This document shows, piece by piece, positions 1-7,517 of a stretch of DNA of 64,000 nt; the first letter of the stretch is position 1, and each line of letters starts with the position of its first letter. Below the pieces are notes generated by a model. It worked only from the letters and a program-made list of their open reading frames with translations, did no database searches and was not told the DNA's origin. Origin of the DNA: JBGPEQ01 sp050180895 (GTDB lineage Bacteria; Pseudomonadota; Alphaproteobacteria; Dongiales; Dongiaceae). Made by a program: the position numbers and the translations under genes. The stretch covers positions 434,001 to 498,000 of the forward strand of contig JBFXDS010000001.1 in NCBI GenBank assembly GCA_050180895.1, written 5' to 3'.

Positions 1-552
1 CTGCTGTCGCCGCACGCCGCGGCGGGCGCGCTGCCGACGGTCGTGGGGAAGGAGGCGGTGATCGCCGGCAGCTGCTCGGCCGCGACGCTGCGGCAAATCG
101 AGCAGATGAAGCGCACGCGGCCGGCGTTTGCGATCGATCCCTTGGCCTTGGCATCGGGCAAAGACGTGGTCGCGCATGCCCTCGCCTGGGCGCGCGAGCG
201 ATCGGACGACGGACCCGTCCTCGTCTATGCCAGCGCGCCGCCCGAGGAGGTGGCGCGCATCCAGCAGCGGCTCGGACGCGAACAAGCGGGTGAGCTGATC
301 GAGCATGTCCTGGCCGAGATCGCGGCGGGCCTGGTCGCGGCGGGCGTGCGCCGGCTGGTGGTGGCCGGCGGCGAAACCTCGGGCGCCGTCGTGCAGCGGC
401 TCGGCGCCCGCGCGCTGCGCATCGGCCCGCAGATCGATCCCGGCGTGCCCTGGACCGTCAGCATCGGCGAGCCGGCGCTGGCGCTGGCGCTGAAGTCCGG
501 CAATTTCGGCGGGCCGGATTTCTTCACCCGCGCGTTTACGGTGCTGCCATGA
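1..552 (+). CDS. otnK: 3-oxo-tetronate kinase OtnK, C-terminal part (cut by window edge)
   Basis: The reading frame is open from base 1 and ends at 552, so only the last 183 residues are present. They match the C-terminal nucleotide-binding half of the four-carbon acid sugar kinase family (DUF1537). The glycine-rich stretch VVAGGETSGAVVQRLG and the end SGNFGGPDFF are typical of OtnK. The enzyme phosphorylates 3-oxo-tetronate in D-threonate/L-threonate or D-erythronate catabolism in the cytoplasm. Its stop overlaps the otnC start by 4 nt (ATGA), indicating translational coupling, and otnC, otnI and denD next to it support the assignment. The exact tetronate isomer cannot be read from sequence. 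Confidence 0.88.
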   Translation: MLSPHAAAGALPTVVGKEAVIAGSCSAATLRQIEQMKRTRPAFAIDPLALASGKDVVAHALAWARERSDDGPVLVYASAPPEEVARIQQRLGREQAGELIEHVLAEIAAGLVAAGVRRLVVAGGETSGAVVQRLGARALRIGPQIDPGVPWTVSIGEPALALALKSGNFGGPDFFTRAFTVLP

Positions 553-1184
553 GCGAAAGTTCCCTACGCGAGGCGATCGTTCGCTATGGCGGCTCCATGT
601 TCGCCCGCGGACTCACCTTCGGCAGCTCCGGCAACATCAGCGCGCGGCTCGACGACGGCTGGCTGATGACGCCGACCAACGTCGCGCTCGACCGACTCGA
701 CCCGGCGCGGCTGTCGAAGCTCGGCGACGGCGGGCGACTCGTTTCCGGCGATCCGCCGACCAAGGAGTCGGTGCTGCACATCGCCATGTATCGCGAGCGC
801 GCGGCGGCCAGGGCGGTCGTGCATCTGCATTCGACCCACTCGGTCGCAGTGTCCTGCCTTGCCGGCGTGAACGCCGACGACGTGCTGCCGCCGATCACCG
901 CCTACTACGTCATGCGCGTGGGCTCGCTGCCGCTCGTGCCCTACCACCCGCCGGGCGATCCCGATCTGGCCGAGGCGGTGCGCAAGCTGGCCGGCCGGCA
1001 CGCGGCGGTGCTGCTCGCCAATCACGGGCCTGTGGTCGCCGGCACGTCGCTCGACGCCGCCGTCAACGCGGTCGAGGAGCTGGAGGAGACGGCGAAGCTG
1101 TTTCTCCTGCTGCGCCAGGAGAAGACGCGATGGCTGACCCCGGACCAGGCCGCGGACATCTGCAAGCGCTATCCGATCGCGTAG
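549..1184 (+). CDS. otnC: 3-oxo-tetronate 4-phosphate decarboxylase OtnC (class II aldolase fold)
   Basis: This 211-residue protein has the class II aldolase/adducin fold. SSGNISARL near residue 20 is the phosphate-binding segment. The metal ligands are visible as HLHSTHS and, later, LANHGPVVAG. The family decarboxylates 3-oxo-tetronate 4-phosphate to dihydroxyacetone phosphate and CO2, the last step of the Otn pathway. The gene starts inside the otnK stop codon. It converges on denD, with about 150 bp between the two stops that hold an interspersed repeat. Other class II aldolases such as fuculose-phosphate aldolase look similar, so the pathway context decides the call. Confidence 0.85.
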   Translation: MSESSLREAIVRYGGSMFARGLTFGSSGNISARLDDGWLMTPTNVALDRLDPARLSKLGDGGRLVSGDPPTKESVLHIAMYRERAAARAVVHLHSTHSVAVSCLAGVNADDVLPPITAYYVMRVGSLPLVPYHPPGDPDLAEAVRKLAGRHAAVLLANHGPVVAGTSLDAAVNAVEELEETAKLFLLLRQEKTRWLTPDQAADICKRYPIA

Positions 1185-1216
1185 ATCGCACCGTTTTCTG
1201 GCCTGCCTGATCGCCC

Positions 1217-1283
1217 TGCGTCCTTCGGAACAATCTTGGGGGCACAAAGAACCGTCCTCATCCTGAGCCTGTCGAAGGACGCA
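1217..1283. repeat. Interspersed palindromic repeat, family A, degenerate copy
   Basis: The right arm, ending CTGTCGAAGGACGCA, matches the right arms of the copies at 27684-27766 and 40105-40187. The left arm starts TGCGTCCTTCG but is shortened and diverged. It lies between the convergent otnC and denD stops, the usual place for REP-like elements, and could fold in the transcript. Confidence 0.75.
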
Positions 1284-1341
1284 CATCGCCAATCCCACTC
1301 TCCCGCAGGCAGCGATGCGGCCTCGGGCAAGATATTGCCGC

Positions 1342-2334
1342 CTACGTCGCAAACTTGCCGCCGAGCTGGTCGTCGATGTGCGCCTGGATGATCTCATCGA
1401 TGGTCTTGTCGGGTGCGAAGCCGAGGCTCCTGGCGCGCGCCGGGTCGAAGCGGTAGGGCCAGCCGGCGACGATCTTCTGGATGTGGGCGTCGGGCTGCCA
1501 CTTGATGCGGCCGGCCGGCCCCTTGCCGGCCACGCGGCCGAGGCCGTCGACCATGTCGCCGATGCTGACGTCGATTCCCGGCAGCGTCAGGCTGCGGTTC
1601 GTGCCCCAGCGCGCGGCCGGCAGCGCGTGGGCGTGCAGCAGCGACTCGACGGCGCGGCGCGGCGACAGGATCCACATGCGGGCGCTGCGCTCGACCGGGC
1701 AGATCGCCTCCTGGCCGGCCAGCGGCTCGCGCAGGATGCTGCTGGCGAAGGTGGAGGCCGCCTTGTTCGGCTTGCCCGGCCGCACGACGATGGTCGGCAG
1801 CCGCAGGGCACGACCGTCGACGAAGCCCTTGCGGCTGTAGTCGTTGAGCAGCAGCTCGCCGATCGCCTTCTGCGCGCCGTAGGAGGTCTGCGGCGTCAGC
1901 GGCGTCGTGTCTGTGAGGGTCGGCGGCATGTCGCCGCCGAACACGGCGATCGAGCTGGTGAAGACGAGCCGCGCCGGCTGCGACAGGGCGCGGCAGGCCT
2001 CGAGCACGGCCCGCGTGCCCTCGACGTTGACGCGCATGCCCAGGTCGAAATCCGTCTCGGCGGCGGCGCTGACCACGGCGGCGAGATGGAAGACGCTGCC
2101 GGTGTTCCCCTCGATCGTGCGCGCGACCAGCACCTTGTCGGAGATGTCGCCGGCGACGATCCGGACACGCTTGTCCGGCGACTTGAACGGCACCGGCTCG
2201 ACCGCGTCGAACAGCACCAACTCATCGATGCGCACCGGTTTACCGTCGCGGCCCGGCAGCTCGCCCAGCGCCAGCAGGCGCTCCGCCAGCTGCCGCCCGA
2301 TGAACCCGGCCCCGCCGGTGATGACCACTTTCAT
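1342..2334 (-). CDS. denD: NAD-dependent epimerase/dehydratase family, D-erythronate dehydrogenase-like DenD
   Basis: This 330-residue short-chain dehydrogenase of the extended (epimerase) type starts with the Rossmann motif GGAGFIGRQLAERLL. The catalytic Ser and YxxxK are in FTSSIAVFGG and SYGAQKAIGE. DenD homologues oxidise D-erythronate to 2-oxo-tetronate with NAD+, which feeds OtnI, OtnK and OtnC. The gene lies 30 bp downstream of otnI on the same strand, so the two form an operon. It ends in a convergent arrangement with otnC. Function is inferred from fold plus context; the fold alone would also fit nucleotide-sugar epimerases. Confidence 0.8.
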   Translation of the reverse strand: MKVVITGGAGFIGRQLAERLLALGELPGRDGKPVRIDELVLFDAVEPVPFKSPDKRVRIVAGDISDKVLVARTIEGNTGSVFHLAAVVSAAAETDFDLGMRVNVEGTRAVLEACRALSQPARLVFTSSIAVFGGDMPPTLTDTTPLTPQTSYGAQKAIGELLLNDYSRKGFVDGRALRLPTIVVRPGKPNKAASTFASSILREPLAGQEAICPVERSARMWILSPRRAVESLLHAHALPAARWGTNRSLTLPGIDVSIGDMVDGLGRVAGKGPAGRIKWQPDAHIQKIVAGWPYRFDPARARSLGFAPDKTIDEIIQAHIDDQLGGKFAT

Positions 2335-2364
2335 GCCGATCTCTCCTGTCGCTTCGACGGACCG

Positions 2365-3153
2365 CTATCGGCCGCCGATCCCATATCGGCGCGCCCAGCC
2401 GAGACCGTCGAGGGTCTTGACCCGCGGCCGGTACTCGCAACCGATCCAGCCGTCATAGCCGAGTTCGTCGAGGAGATCGAACAGGTAGGGATAGTTGATC
2501 TCGCCGACATCGGGCTCGTGGCGGCCGGGCACGCCGGCGATCTGGATATGGCGGATCAGCGGCCAGTGCGCGCGCGTGCGCTCGGCCAGGTCGCCGCCCA
2601 TGATCTGCGCATGGTAGAGGTCCATCTGCAGGAACAGGTTGTCGCCGCCGACCCGCGCGATGATCTCGCGCGCCTGCTCGGCGGTGGCGAGCAGATAGCC
2701 GGGCATGTCGCGCGAATTGAGCGGTTCGATCAGCAAGCGGATGCCGTCGGACTTCGCCTTGGCCGCGGCGCTGCGCAGGTTGGCGACGTAGGTGCGCATG
2801 GCTTCGTCGTGCGGCAGGTTCATCGGGACGATCCCGGCCATGCAGTGCAGCTGCCGACAGCCGAGGATGCGCGCATAGGTCAACGCCTTGTCGAGGCCGG
2901 CGGCGAACTCGTCGACCCGCTCCGGAAAGATGGACAGGCCGCGCTCGCCATTGTCCCAGTCGCCGGGAGGCAGATTGAACAGCACCTGGCGCAGGCCGAA
3001 GCGGTCGAGCCGACGGTGGATCTCTGCGGCCTCATGGTCGTAGGGGAACAGAAACTCGACGGCCTTGAAACCGGCCTTGGCCGCCGCCTCGAAGCGCTCG
3101 AGGAATGGCAGCTCCTGGAACATCATGCTGAGATTGGCGGCGAACTTGGGCAT
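2365..3153 (-). CDS. otnI: 2-oxo-tetronate isomerase OtnI (hydroxypyruvate isomerase family)
   Basis: This TIM-barrel sugar-phosphate isomerase-type protein of about 262 residues starts MPKFAANLSMMFQELPFLER, the usual N-terminus of the Hyi/OtnI family. The start at 3153 is preferred over an ATG 15 nt upstream because family members begin with this segment. Metal ligands are suggested by EPLNSRD, LQMDLYHAQ and GCEYRP. OtnI isomerises 2-oxo-tetronate to 3-oxo-tetronate. It is the first gene of an otnI-denD transcript and is divergent from corA. A glyoxylate-pathway hydroxypyruvate isomerase is the alternative, but the Otn neighbours favour OtnI. Confidence 0.82.
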   Translation of the reverse strand: MPKFAANLSMMFQELPFLERFEAAAKAGFKAVEFLFPYDHEAAEIHRRLDRFGLRQVLFNLPPGDWDNGERGLSIFPERVDEFAAGLDKALTYARILGCRQLHCMAGIVPMNLPHDEAMRTYVANLRSAAAKAKSDGIRLLIEPLNSRDMPGYLLATAEQAREIIARVGGDNLFLQMDLYHAQIMGGDLAERTRAHWPLIRHIQIAGVPGRHEPDVGEINYPYLFDLLDELGYDGWIGCEYRPRVKTLDGLGWARRYGIGGR

Positions 3154-3288
3154 CCACCTCGTCTCCACGCGCGGTCAACCTAGCGATGCTCACGCGCCTC
3201 GTCCAGCCGCTCTCGCGGCTATCCTGACCGCTGCCGCCGGACCATCGCCGTGCTATAGGAAAGCGGCTCGGACAGGGGAGTTTGGGTC

Positions 3289-4260
3289 ATGGACATGGTG
3301 GTCGGCTGCGCCGCCTATGCGGACGGACGCCGCGTCGCCGATCTCGACATCGATCATCTCGACGCGGTCGAGACCGGCAAGGGCCGCTTCGTGTGGATCG
3401 GGCTGCACGAGCCGAGCCCGGAGCTGATGCAGAAGGTGCAGCAGCGGTTCGGGCTGCACGAGCTCGCCATCGAGGATGCCCTGCGTGCTCATCAGCGGCC
3501 AAAGCTGGAGGTCTACGGCGAGTGCCTGTTCGTGGTCCTGCAGACCGCCCAGCGCATCGAGCGCAGCATGCAGTTCGGCGAAACCCATGTCTTCATCGGC
3601 CGCGGCTATGTCATCACCGTGCGGCACGGGCCGTCCTCATCCTACAAGGAAGTGCGAGCCCGCTGCGAAAGCGTGCCGCGCCTCCTGAAGAAAGGGGAGG
3701 ACTTCGTCCTGTACGCAATCATGGATTTCATCGTCGACAACTATCTGCCGCTGGTCGACGCCATCGAAACCGAGGTCGACGAGCTCGAGGAGCATGTGTT
3801 CAAGCGCGAATTCAAACGGCGCACGATCGAACAGATCTACGACCTGAAGCGCGACCTGCTGGCCCTGCGCCATGCCGTGGCGCCGGTCGTCGACATGGCC
3901 AACCGGCTGATGCGCTTCGACCTGCCGCTCATCGACAAGGACACCCATCCCTATTTCCGCGACATCCTCGACCATGCGATTCGCGTCAACGACAGCGTCG
4001 ACTACCTGCGCGAACTACTCAATTCGGCGCTCGACGCCAGTCTGCTGCTGGCCTCGCTGGACCAAAGCGAGATCACCAAGAAGCTGGCCAGCTGGGCCGC
4101 CATCCTGGCGGTGCCGACGGCGATCGCCGGCATCTACGGCATGAACTTCGACGTCATGCCGGAGTTGCGCTGGCCCTTCGGCTATCCCGCCGTTCTGCTG
4201 ATCATCCTGTGCGTTTGCGGCTTCCTCTACTGGCGCTTCAAGAAGGCGCGCTGGTTGTAG
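3289..4260 (+). CDS. corA: CorA-type magnesium/divalent cation channel
   Basis: This 323-residue protein has a long acidic and helical cytoplasmic N-terminal domain. It ends in two membrane helices: AAILAVPTAIAGIYGMNF, then a second helix around VLLIILCVCGFLYWRF. The GMN motif between them (GMNFDVMPEL) is diagnostic of CorA. The C-terminus KKARWL is positively charged, as usual. The family forms a pentameric inner-membrane channel for Mg2+, also Co2+ or Ni2+. It is divergent from otnI and seems to be a single-gene unit. No Mg-responsive leader is recognisable in the short upstream region. Confidence 0.93.
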   Translation: MDMVVGCAAYADGRRVADLDIDHLDAVETGKGRFVWIGLHEPSPELMQKVQQRFGLHELAIEDALRAHQRPKLEVYGECLFVVLQTAQRIERSMQFGETHVFIGRGYVITVRHGPSSSYKEVRARCESVPRLLKKGEDFVLYAIMDFIVDNYLPLVDAIETEVDELEEHVFKREFKRRTIEQIYDLKRDLLALRHAVAPVVDMANRLMRFDLPLIDKDTHPYFRDILDHAIRVNDSVDYLRELLNSALDASLLLASLDQSEITKKLASWAAILAVPTAIAGIYGMNFDVMPELRWPFGYPAVLLIILCVCGFLYWRFKKARWL

Positions 4261-4443
4261 CGTATCCAGATGCGGAGATCTCGCCGGGGTACACCTGCCG
4301 GTCGCCCCATGTCGGCGCCTGCGTCTCACCGACGTTCTTGATCCGGCAACAATTCGGTCTAGTATCGACGTAACAAGCGGCATGCAGGATCGGGCATCAT
4401 GCCGCAGATGCGAACGACAACCCGGACGCAGGGAGGAATGCTC

Positions 4444-4782
4444 ATGTGTCGCGTCTTTGCGGAACAGGACCCGGAGAGCTACCGGGTCGTCACCCGTTCG
4501 ATCCGCCTCAACGGCTACAGCACCAGTATCCGGCTCGAGGCGATGTTCTGGTCGATCCTCGACGAGATCGCCGCGGGCCAGGGCATGTCGACGCCGCGCT
4601 TCATCAGCACGCTCTACGACGAGGTGATGGAGTTGCGCGGCGAGGTCGGCAACCTCGCCTCGCTGCTGCGCGTCACCTGCACCGGCTTCGTGCGGGCGCG
4701 GCAGGAGGCGGAATGCACCGTCGCCGGCGACAAGCCGGCCGGTAGTACACGGATACCACCACGGGTCCACGCATCGGCCTAA
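4444..4782 (+). CDS. Ribbon-helix-helix domain protein
   Basis: This is a 112-residue protein from ATG 4444, which has GGGAGGA six bases upstream; an earlier in-frame ATG at 4438 lies too close to that site. Residues about 15-65 (SIRLNGYSTSIRLEAMFW, then a helix to FISTLYDEV) resemble the RHH_4 ribbon-helix-helix family common in alphaproteobacteria. A beta-strand with alternating Arg/Ser precedes two helices. Such proteins bind DNA as dimers; the target is unknown. The remaining C-terminus is low in recognisable features. It stands between corA and a glyoxalase gene with no obvious partner, so it could be an autonomous regulator. Confidence 0.78.
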   Translation: MCRVFAEQDPESYRVVTRSIRLNGYSTSIRLEAMFWSILDEIAAGQGMSTPRFISTLYDEVMELRGEVGNLASLLRVTCTGFVRARQEAECTVAGDKPAGSTRIPPRVHASA

Positions 4783-4811
4783 GCTTTTTCGGCGATTGAG
4801 CCGGGAGCGAC

Positions 4812-5207
4812 ATGGCCAAGCCGATCCACGTCATGGTCCGGGTCAGAGACCTGGACGCCGCGATGCGTTTCTACGACCGCGCGTTCGGCATGAAGCCGGC
4901 GGACCGCTTCGATTTCGACAGCTTCACCCTCGTCTACCTGCGCAATCCCGAGAACGACTTCGAGATCGAGCTGACCTGGAACAAGGGGCAGGCGGAGCCC
5001 TACAGCCACGGCAGCGGCTACGGCCACGTCGCCTTCGCCGTTGACGATCTCGACGCCGAGCATGCGCGCGTGAGCGCGCTGGGACTGGCGCCGAATCCGA
5101 TCAAGGAGTTCCACCGCGCGGGTGGACTCATGGCTCGCTTCTTCTTCCTGCAGGATCCCGACGGCTACAAGATCGAGGTGCTGCAGCGACACGGACGATA
5201 CCAATAG
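4812..5207 (+). CDS. VOC/glyoxalase family protein, lactoylglutathione lyase-like
   Basis: This 131-residue protein has two beta-alpha-beta-beta-beta modules. Putative metal ligands sit where GloA has them: His6 (PIHVMVRV), Glu in FEIELTW, His in GYGHVAFAV and Glu in YKIEVLQ. This supports glyoxalase I activity, which converts the hemithioacetal of methylglyoxal and glutathione to S-lactoylglutathione. An alternative is another vicinal-oxygen-chelate enzyme. The RBS GGGAGCG precedes ATG 4812. It is followed by a short direct repeat with a hairpin and then the GMC dehydrogenase genes in the same direction, so it may share their transcript. Confidence 0.82.
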   Translation: MAKPIHVMVRVRDLDAAMRFYDRAFGMKPADRFDFDSFTLVYLRNPENDFEIELTWNKGQAEPYSHGSGYGHVAFAVDDLDAEHARVSALGLAPNPIKEFHRAGGLMARFFFLQDPDGYKIEVLQRHGRYQ

Positions 5208-5247
5208 CGAAGAAGGGAAATCCCTTCTCGCGGACGATACCAATAGC
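5192..5247 (+). repeat. Short direct repeat flanking a hairpin
   Basis: CGGACGATACCAATAGC occurs at 5192-5208, across the glyoxalase stop, and again at 5231-5247. Between the copies, 5207-5231 forms a hairpin with arms around GAAGGGA and TCCCTTC and only AA at the centre. It looks like a small tandem duplication that inserted a stem-loop between the glyoxalase gene and the next gene. It lacks a T-run, so it is not a classical terminator; it may be a processing or attenuation element. Confidence 0.6.
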
Positions 5248-5271
5248 CTGAGACGCGAAGGGAGGTCTGCG

Positions 5272-5805
5272 ATGAGTCAATCCGGCATGAACCGCCGCCA
5301 GTTCCTGCATACCAGTGCGGCGACGGCGGCGGGCGCGGCAGCGGTCGCCGGCACCGGCACGCTGCTGGTCGATCCGAACGGCGCCTGGGCGATGTCGCTG
5401 CAGGCGCTCGACGAGCACACGGCCCTGACCCTGGTGCGCGTCGCCCGCGAGATGTATCCGCACGACCGGCTGGGCGACGCCTACTACGCGAAGGTCGTCG
5501 AATCGCTCGACGGCAAGGCGGCCGCCGACAAAGACATCGGCAAGCTGCTCGCCGACGGGGTGGGCGAGCTCGACAAAGCCGAGGGCGGCGTCCCCTGGCT
5601 CGACCTCTCCGACGGCTACAAGCTGGCGTCGCTGAAGCAGATGGAGCAGACGCCGTTCTTCCAGACCGTGCGCGGCGAGTGCGTCACCGGCATCTACAAC
5701 AATCCGGCGGTGTGGCGGCATTTCGGCTATGAGGGCGCCTCGGCGGAGTTCGGCGGTTACATCGACCGCGGATTCGACGATCTCGGCTGGCTCAAGGACG
5801 CGTGA
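5272..5805 (+). CDS. Tat-signal small subunit of a GMC dehydrogenase (gluconate dehydrogenase subunit 3-like)
   Basis: This 177-residue protein starts at ATG 5272 after GGGAGG. The N-terminus MNRRQFLHTSAATAAG has the twin-arginine motif and a hydrophobic h-region, so export is through Tat. The mature part, rich in short helices and ending FGGYIDRGFDDLGWL, resembles the small subunit (subunit 3) of gluconate 2-dehydrogenase-type complexes. It lies 12 nt upstream of the GMC flavoprotein, which has no export signal, so this subunit probably carries the folded flavoprotein to the periplasm. A cytochrome c subunit is not seen next to it. Confidence 0.72.
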   Translation: MSQSGMNRRQFLHTSAATAAGAAAVAGTGTLLVDPNGAWAMSLQALDEHTALTLVRVAREMYPHDRLGDAYYAKVVESLDGKAAADKDIGKLLADGVGELDKAEGGVPWLDLSDGYKLASLKQMEQTPFFQTVRGECVTGIYNNPAVWRHFGYEGASAEFGGYIDRGFDDLGWLKDA

Positions 5806-5817
5806 GGAGGAACGGCC

Positions 5818-7389
5818 ATGGCTGCGACCTATGACCTGAACGATGACGGCGTCGTGGTGGTGATCGGCTCCGGCGCCGGCGGCGGCACGCTCGCCAACGA
5901 GCTGGCCCAGAAGGGCATCGACGTGGTCTGCCTGGAGGCCGGCCCGCGCGTTGAGATCGACGAGTTCGTCAACGACGAATGGTCCAACTTCGTCAAGATC
6001 TCCTGGCTCGACAAGCGGACGACCTCGGGCTCCTGGCGCGTCGCCCGCGACTTCCCCGGCCTGCCCGCCTGGATCGTCAAGGCGGTGGGCGGCTCGACCA
6101 TCCACTGGGCAGGCGCCTCGCTGCGCTTACAGGAGCATGAGTTCAAGGTGAAGACGACCTACGGCGACGTCGCCGGCGCCAATCTGCTGGACTGGCCGCT
6201 GTCGCTGGCCGAGCTCGAGCCGTACTACGCCAAGGCCGAGAGCAAGATGGGCGTCACCGGCACCAACGATATCCCCCGGCTGCCCGGCAACAACAACTTC
6301 AAGGTGATGGCGGCCGGCGCCAAACGCGTCGGCTACAAGGAGTTTCACACCGGCAACATGGCCATCAACTCGCGCGACCGCGACGGCCGCGGCTCCTGCC
6401 AGCAGATCGGCTTCTGCTTCCAGGGCTGCAAGTCCGGCGCCAAATGGTCGACGCTCTACACGGAGATCCCGAAGGGCGAGGCGACCGGCAAGCTGGAGGT
6501 GCGGCCGAATGCGCAGGTGCTGCAGATCCAGCACGACGACAGCGGCAAGGTGACAGGTGTGCTCTATGCCGACAAGGACGGCAAGCAGCAGGTGCAGAAA
6601 GCCCGGGTGGTCGCCGTCGCCGGCAACTCGATCGAGAGCCCGCGGCTGCTGCTGAACTCGGCCTCGGCGAAGTTCCCGGACGGCCTCGCCAACGCCTCGG
6701 GCATGGTTGGCAAGAACTACATGCGGCACATGACCGGCTCGGTCTACGCCATGTTCGCCAGGCCCGTGAACATGTACCGCGGCACGACCATGGCCGGCAT
6801 CATCAAGGACGAATCGAAGAATGACCCGGCGCGCGGCTTCGTCGGCGGCTACGAGATGGAGACGCTGTCACTCGGCCTGCCCTTCATGGCGGCGTTCCTC
6901 GATCCCGGCGCCTGGGGCCGCGACTTCGCCGCCGCGCTCGACATGTACGAGAACATGGCCGGCATGTGGCTGGTGGGCGAGGACATGCCGCAGGAGAAGA
7001 ACGGCGTCACCCTGCACGCGACGGAGAAGGACCAGCATGGCCTGCCGGTCCCCAGCGTGCATTTCGACGACCATCCCAACGACGTCGCCATGCGCAACCA
7101 CGCCTACAAGGCCGGCACCGCCGTCTACGATGCCGTGGGCGCGGTGCGGGTGGTGGAGACGCCGCCCTATCCCTCGACACACAATCTCGGCACGAACAGG
7201 ATGAGCGAGAACCCGCGCGACGGGGTCGTCAACAAGCATGGCCAGGCCCACGACATCAAGAACCTGTTCATCTCCGACGGCAGCCAATTCACCACCGGCG
7301 GCGCCGAGAACCCGACCTTGACGATCGTGACTCTCGCCATCCGCCAGGCCGACTACATCGCCGACCAAATGGAGAAGAAGGAGATCTGA
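5818..7389 (+). CDS. GMC-family FAD-dependent oxidoreductase
   Basis: This 523-residue flavoprotein has the FAD motif VIGSGAGGGTLANELAQKG near residue 13 and VCLEAGPRV after it. The GMC C-terminal catalytic part has HNLGTNRM with the active His, and GAENPTLTIVTLAIRQAD with the substrate-site Asn. Members oxidise alcohols or sugar acids, for example gluconate or sorbitol, and pass electrons to a cytochrome or quinone. It is translated just after the Tat-signal subunit, with GGAGGAA before ATG 5818. The substrate cannot be assigned. Length and motifs are those of the bacterial large subunit, with no truncation. Confidence 0.88.
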   Translation: MAATYDLNDDGVVVVIGSGAGGGTLANELAQKGIDVVCLEAGPRVEIDEFVNDEWSNFVKISWLDKRTTSGSWRVARDFPGLPAWIVKAVGGSTIHWAGASLRLQEHEFKVKTTYGDVAGANLLDWPLSLAELEPYYAKAESKMGVTGTNDIPRLPGNNNFKVMAAGAKRVGYKEFHTGNMAINSRDRDGRGSCQQIGFCFQGCKSGAKWSTLYTEIPKGEATGKLEVRPNAQVLQIQHDDSGKVTGVLYADKDGKQQVQKARVVAVAGNSIESPRLLLNSASAKFPDGLANASGMVGKNYMRHMTGSVYAMFARPVNMYRGTTMAGIIKDESKNDPARGFVGGYEMETLSLGLPFMAAFLDPGAWGRDFAAALDMYENMAGMWLVGEDMPQEKNGVTLHATEKDQHGLPVPSVHFDDHPNDVAMRNHAYKAGTAVYDAVGAVRVVETPPYPSTHNLGTNRMSENPRDGVVNKHGQAHDIKNLFISDGSQFTTGGAENPTLTIVTLAIRQADYIADQMEKKEI

Positions 7390-7392
7390 GGA

Positions 7393-7490
7393 CCCTCACC
7401 CTAAACTCTCTCCCAAAGGGAGAGGGGACTCGATCGAGCGACCGGTGCAATCATGTCCCCTCTCCCACGCAGTGGGAGAGGGCCAGGGTG
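7393..7490. repeat. Intergenic palindromic repeat, family B
   Basis: This stretch starts CCCTCACCC and ends GGCCAGGGTG, so its ends pair. Inside are two hairpins: one around CTCTCCCAAAGGGAGAG and one CCCTCTCCCAC/GTGGGAGAGG at about 7457-7482. The CCCTCTCCC core also occurs at 29201-29240. It sits between the convergent GMC and pgi genes and may act as a bidirectional transcript end. Confidence 0.75.
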
Positions 7491-7517
7491 GTTCCACCGC
7501 GACGCAACCCAGGACAA

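Noticed and set aside
1315..3183. Plus-strand frame of 622 codons
   Set aside because: It is antisense to denD and otnI, and its composition is that of a shadow frame.
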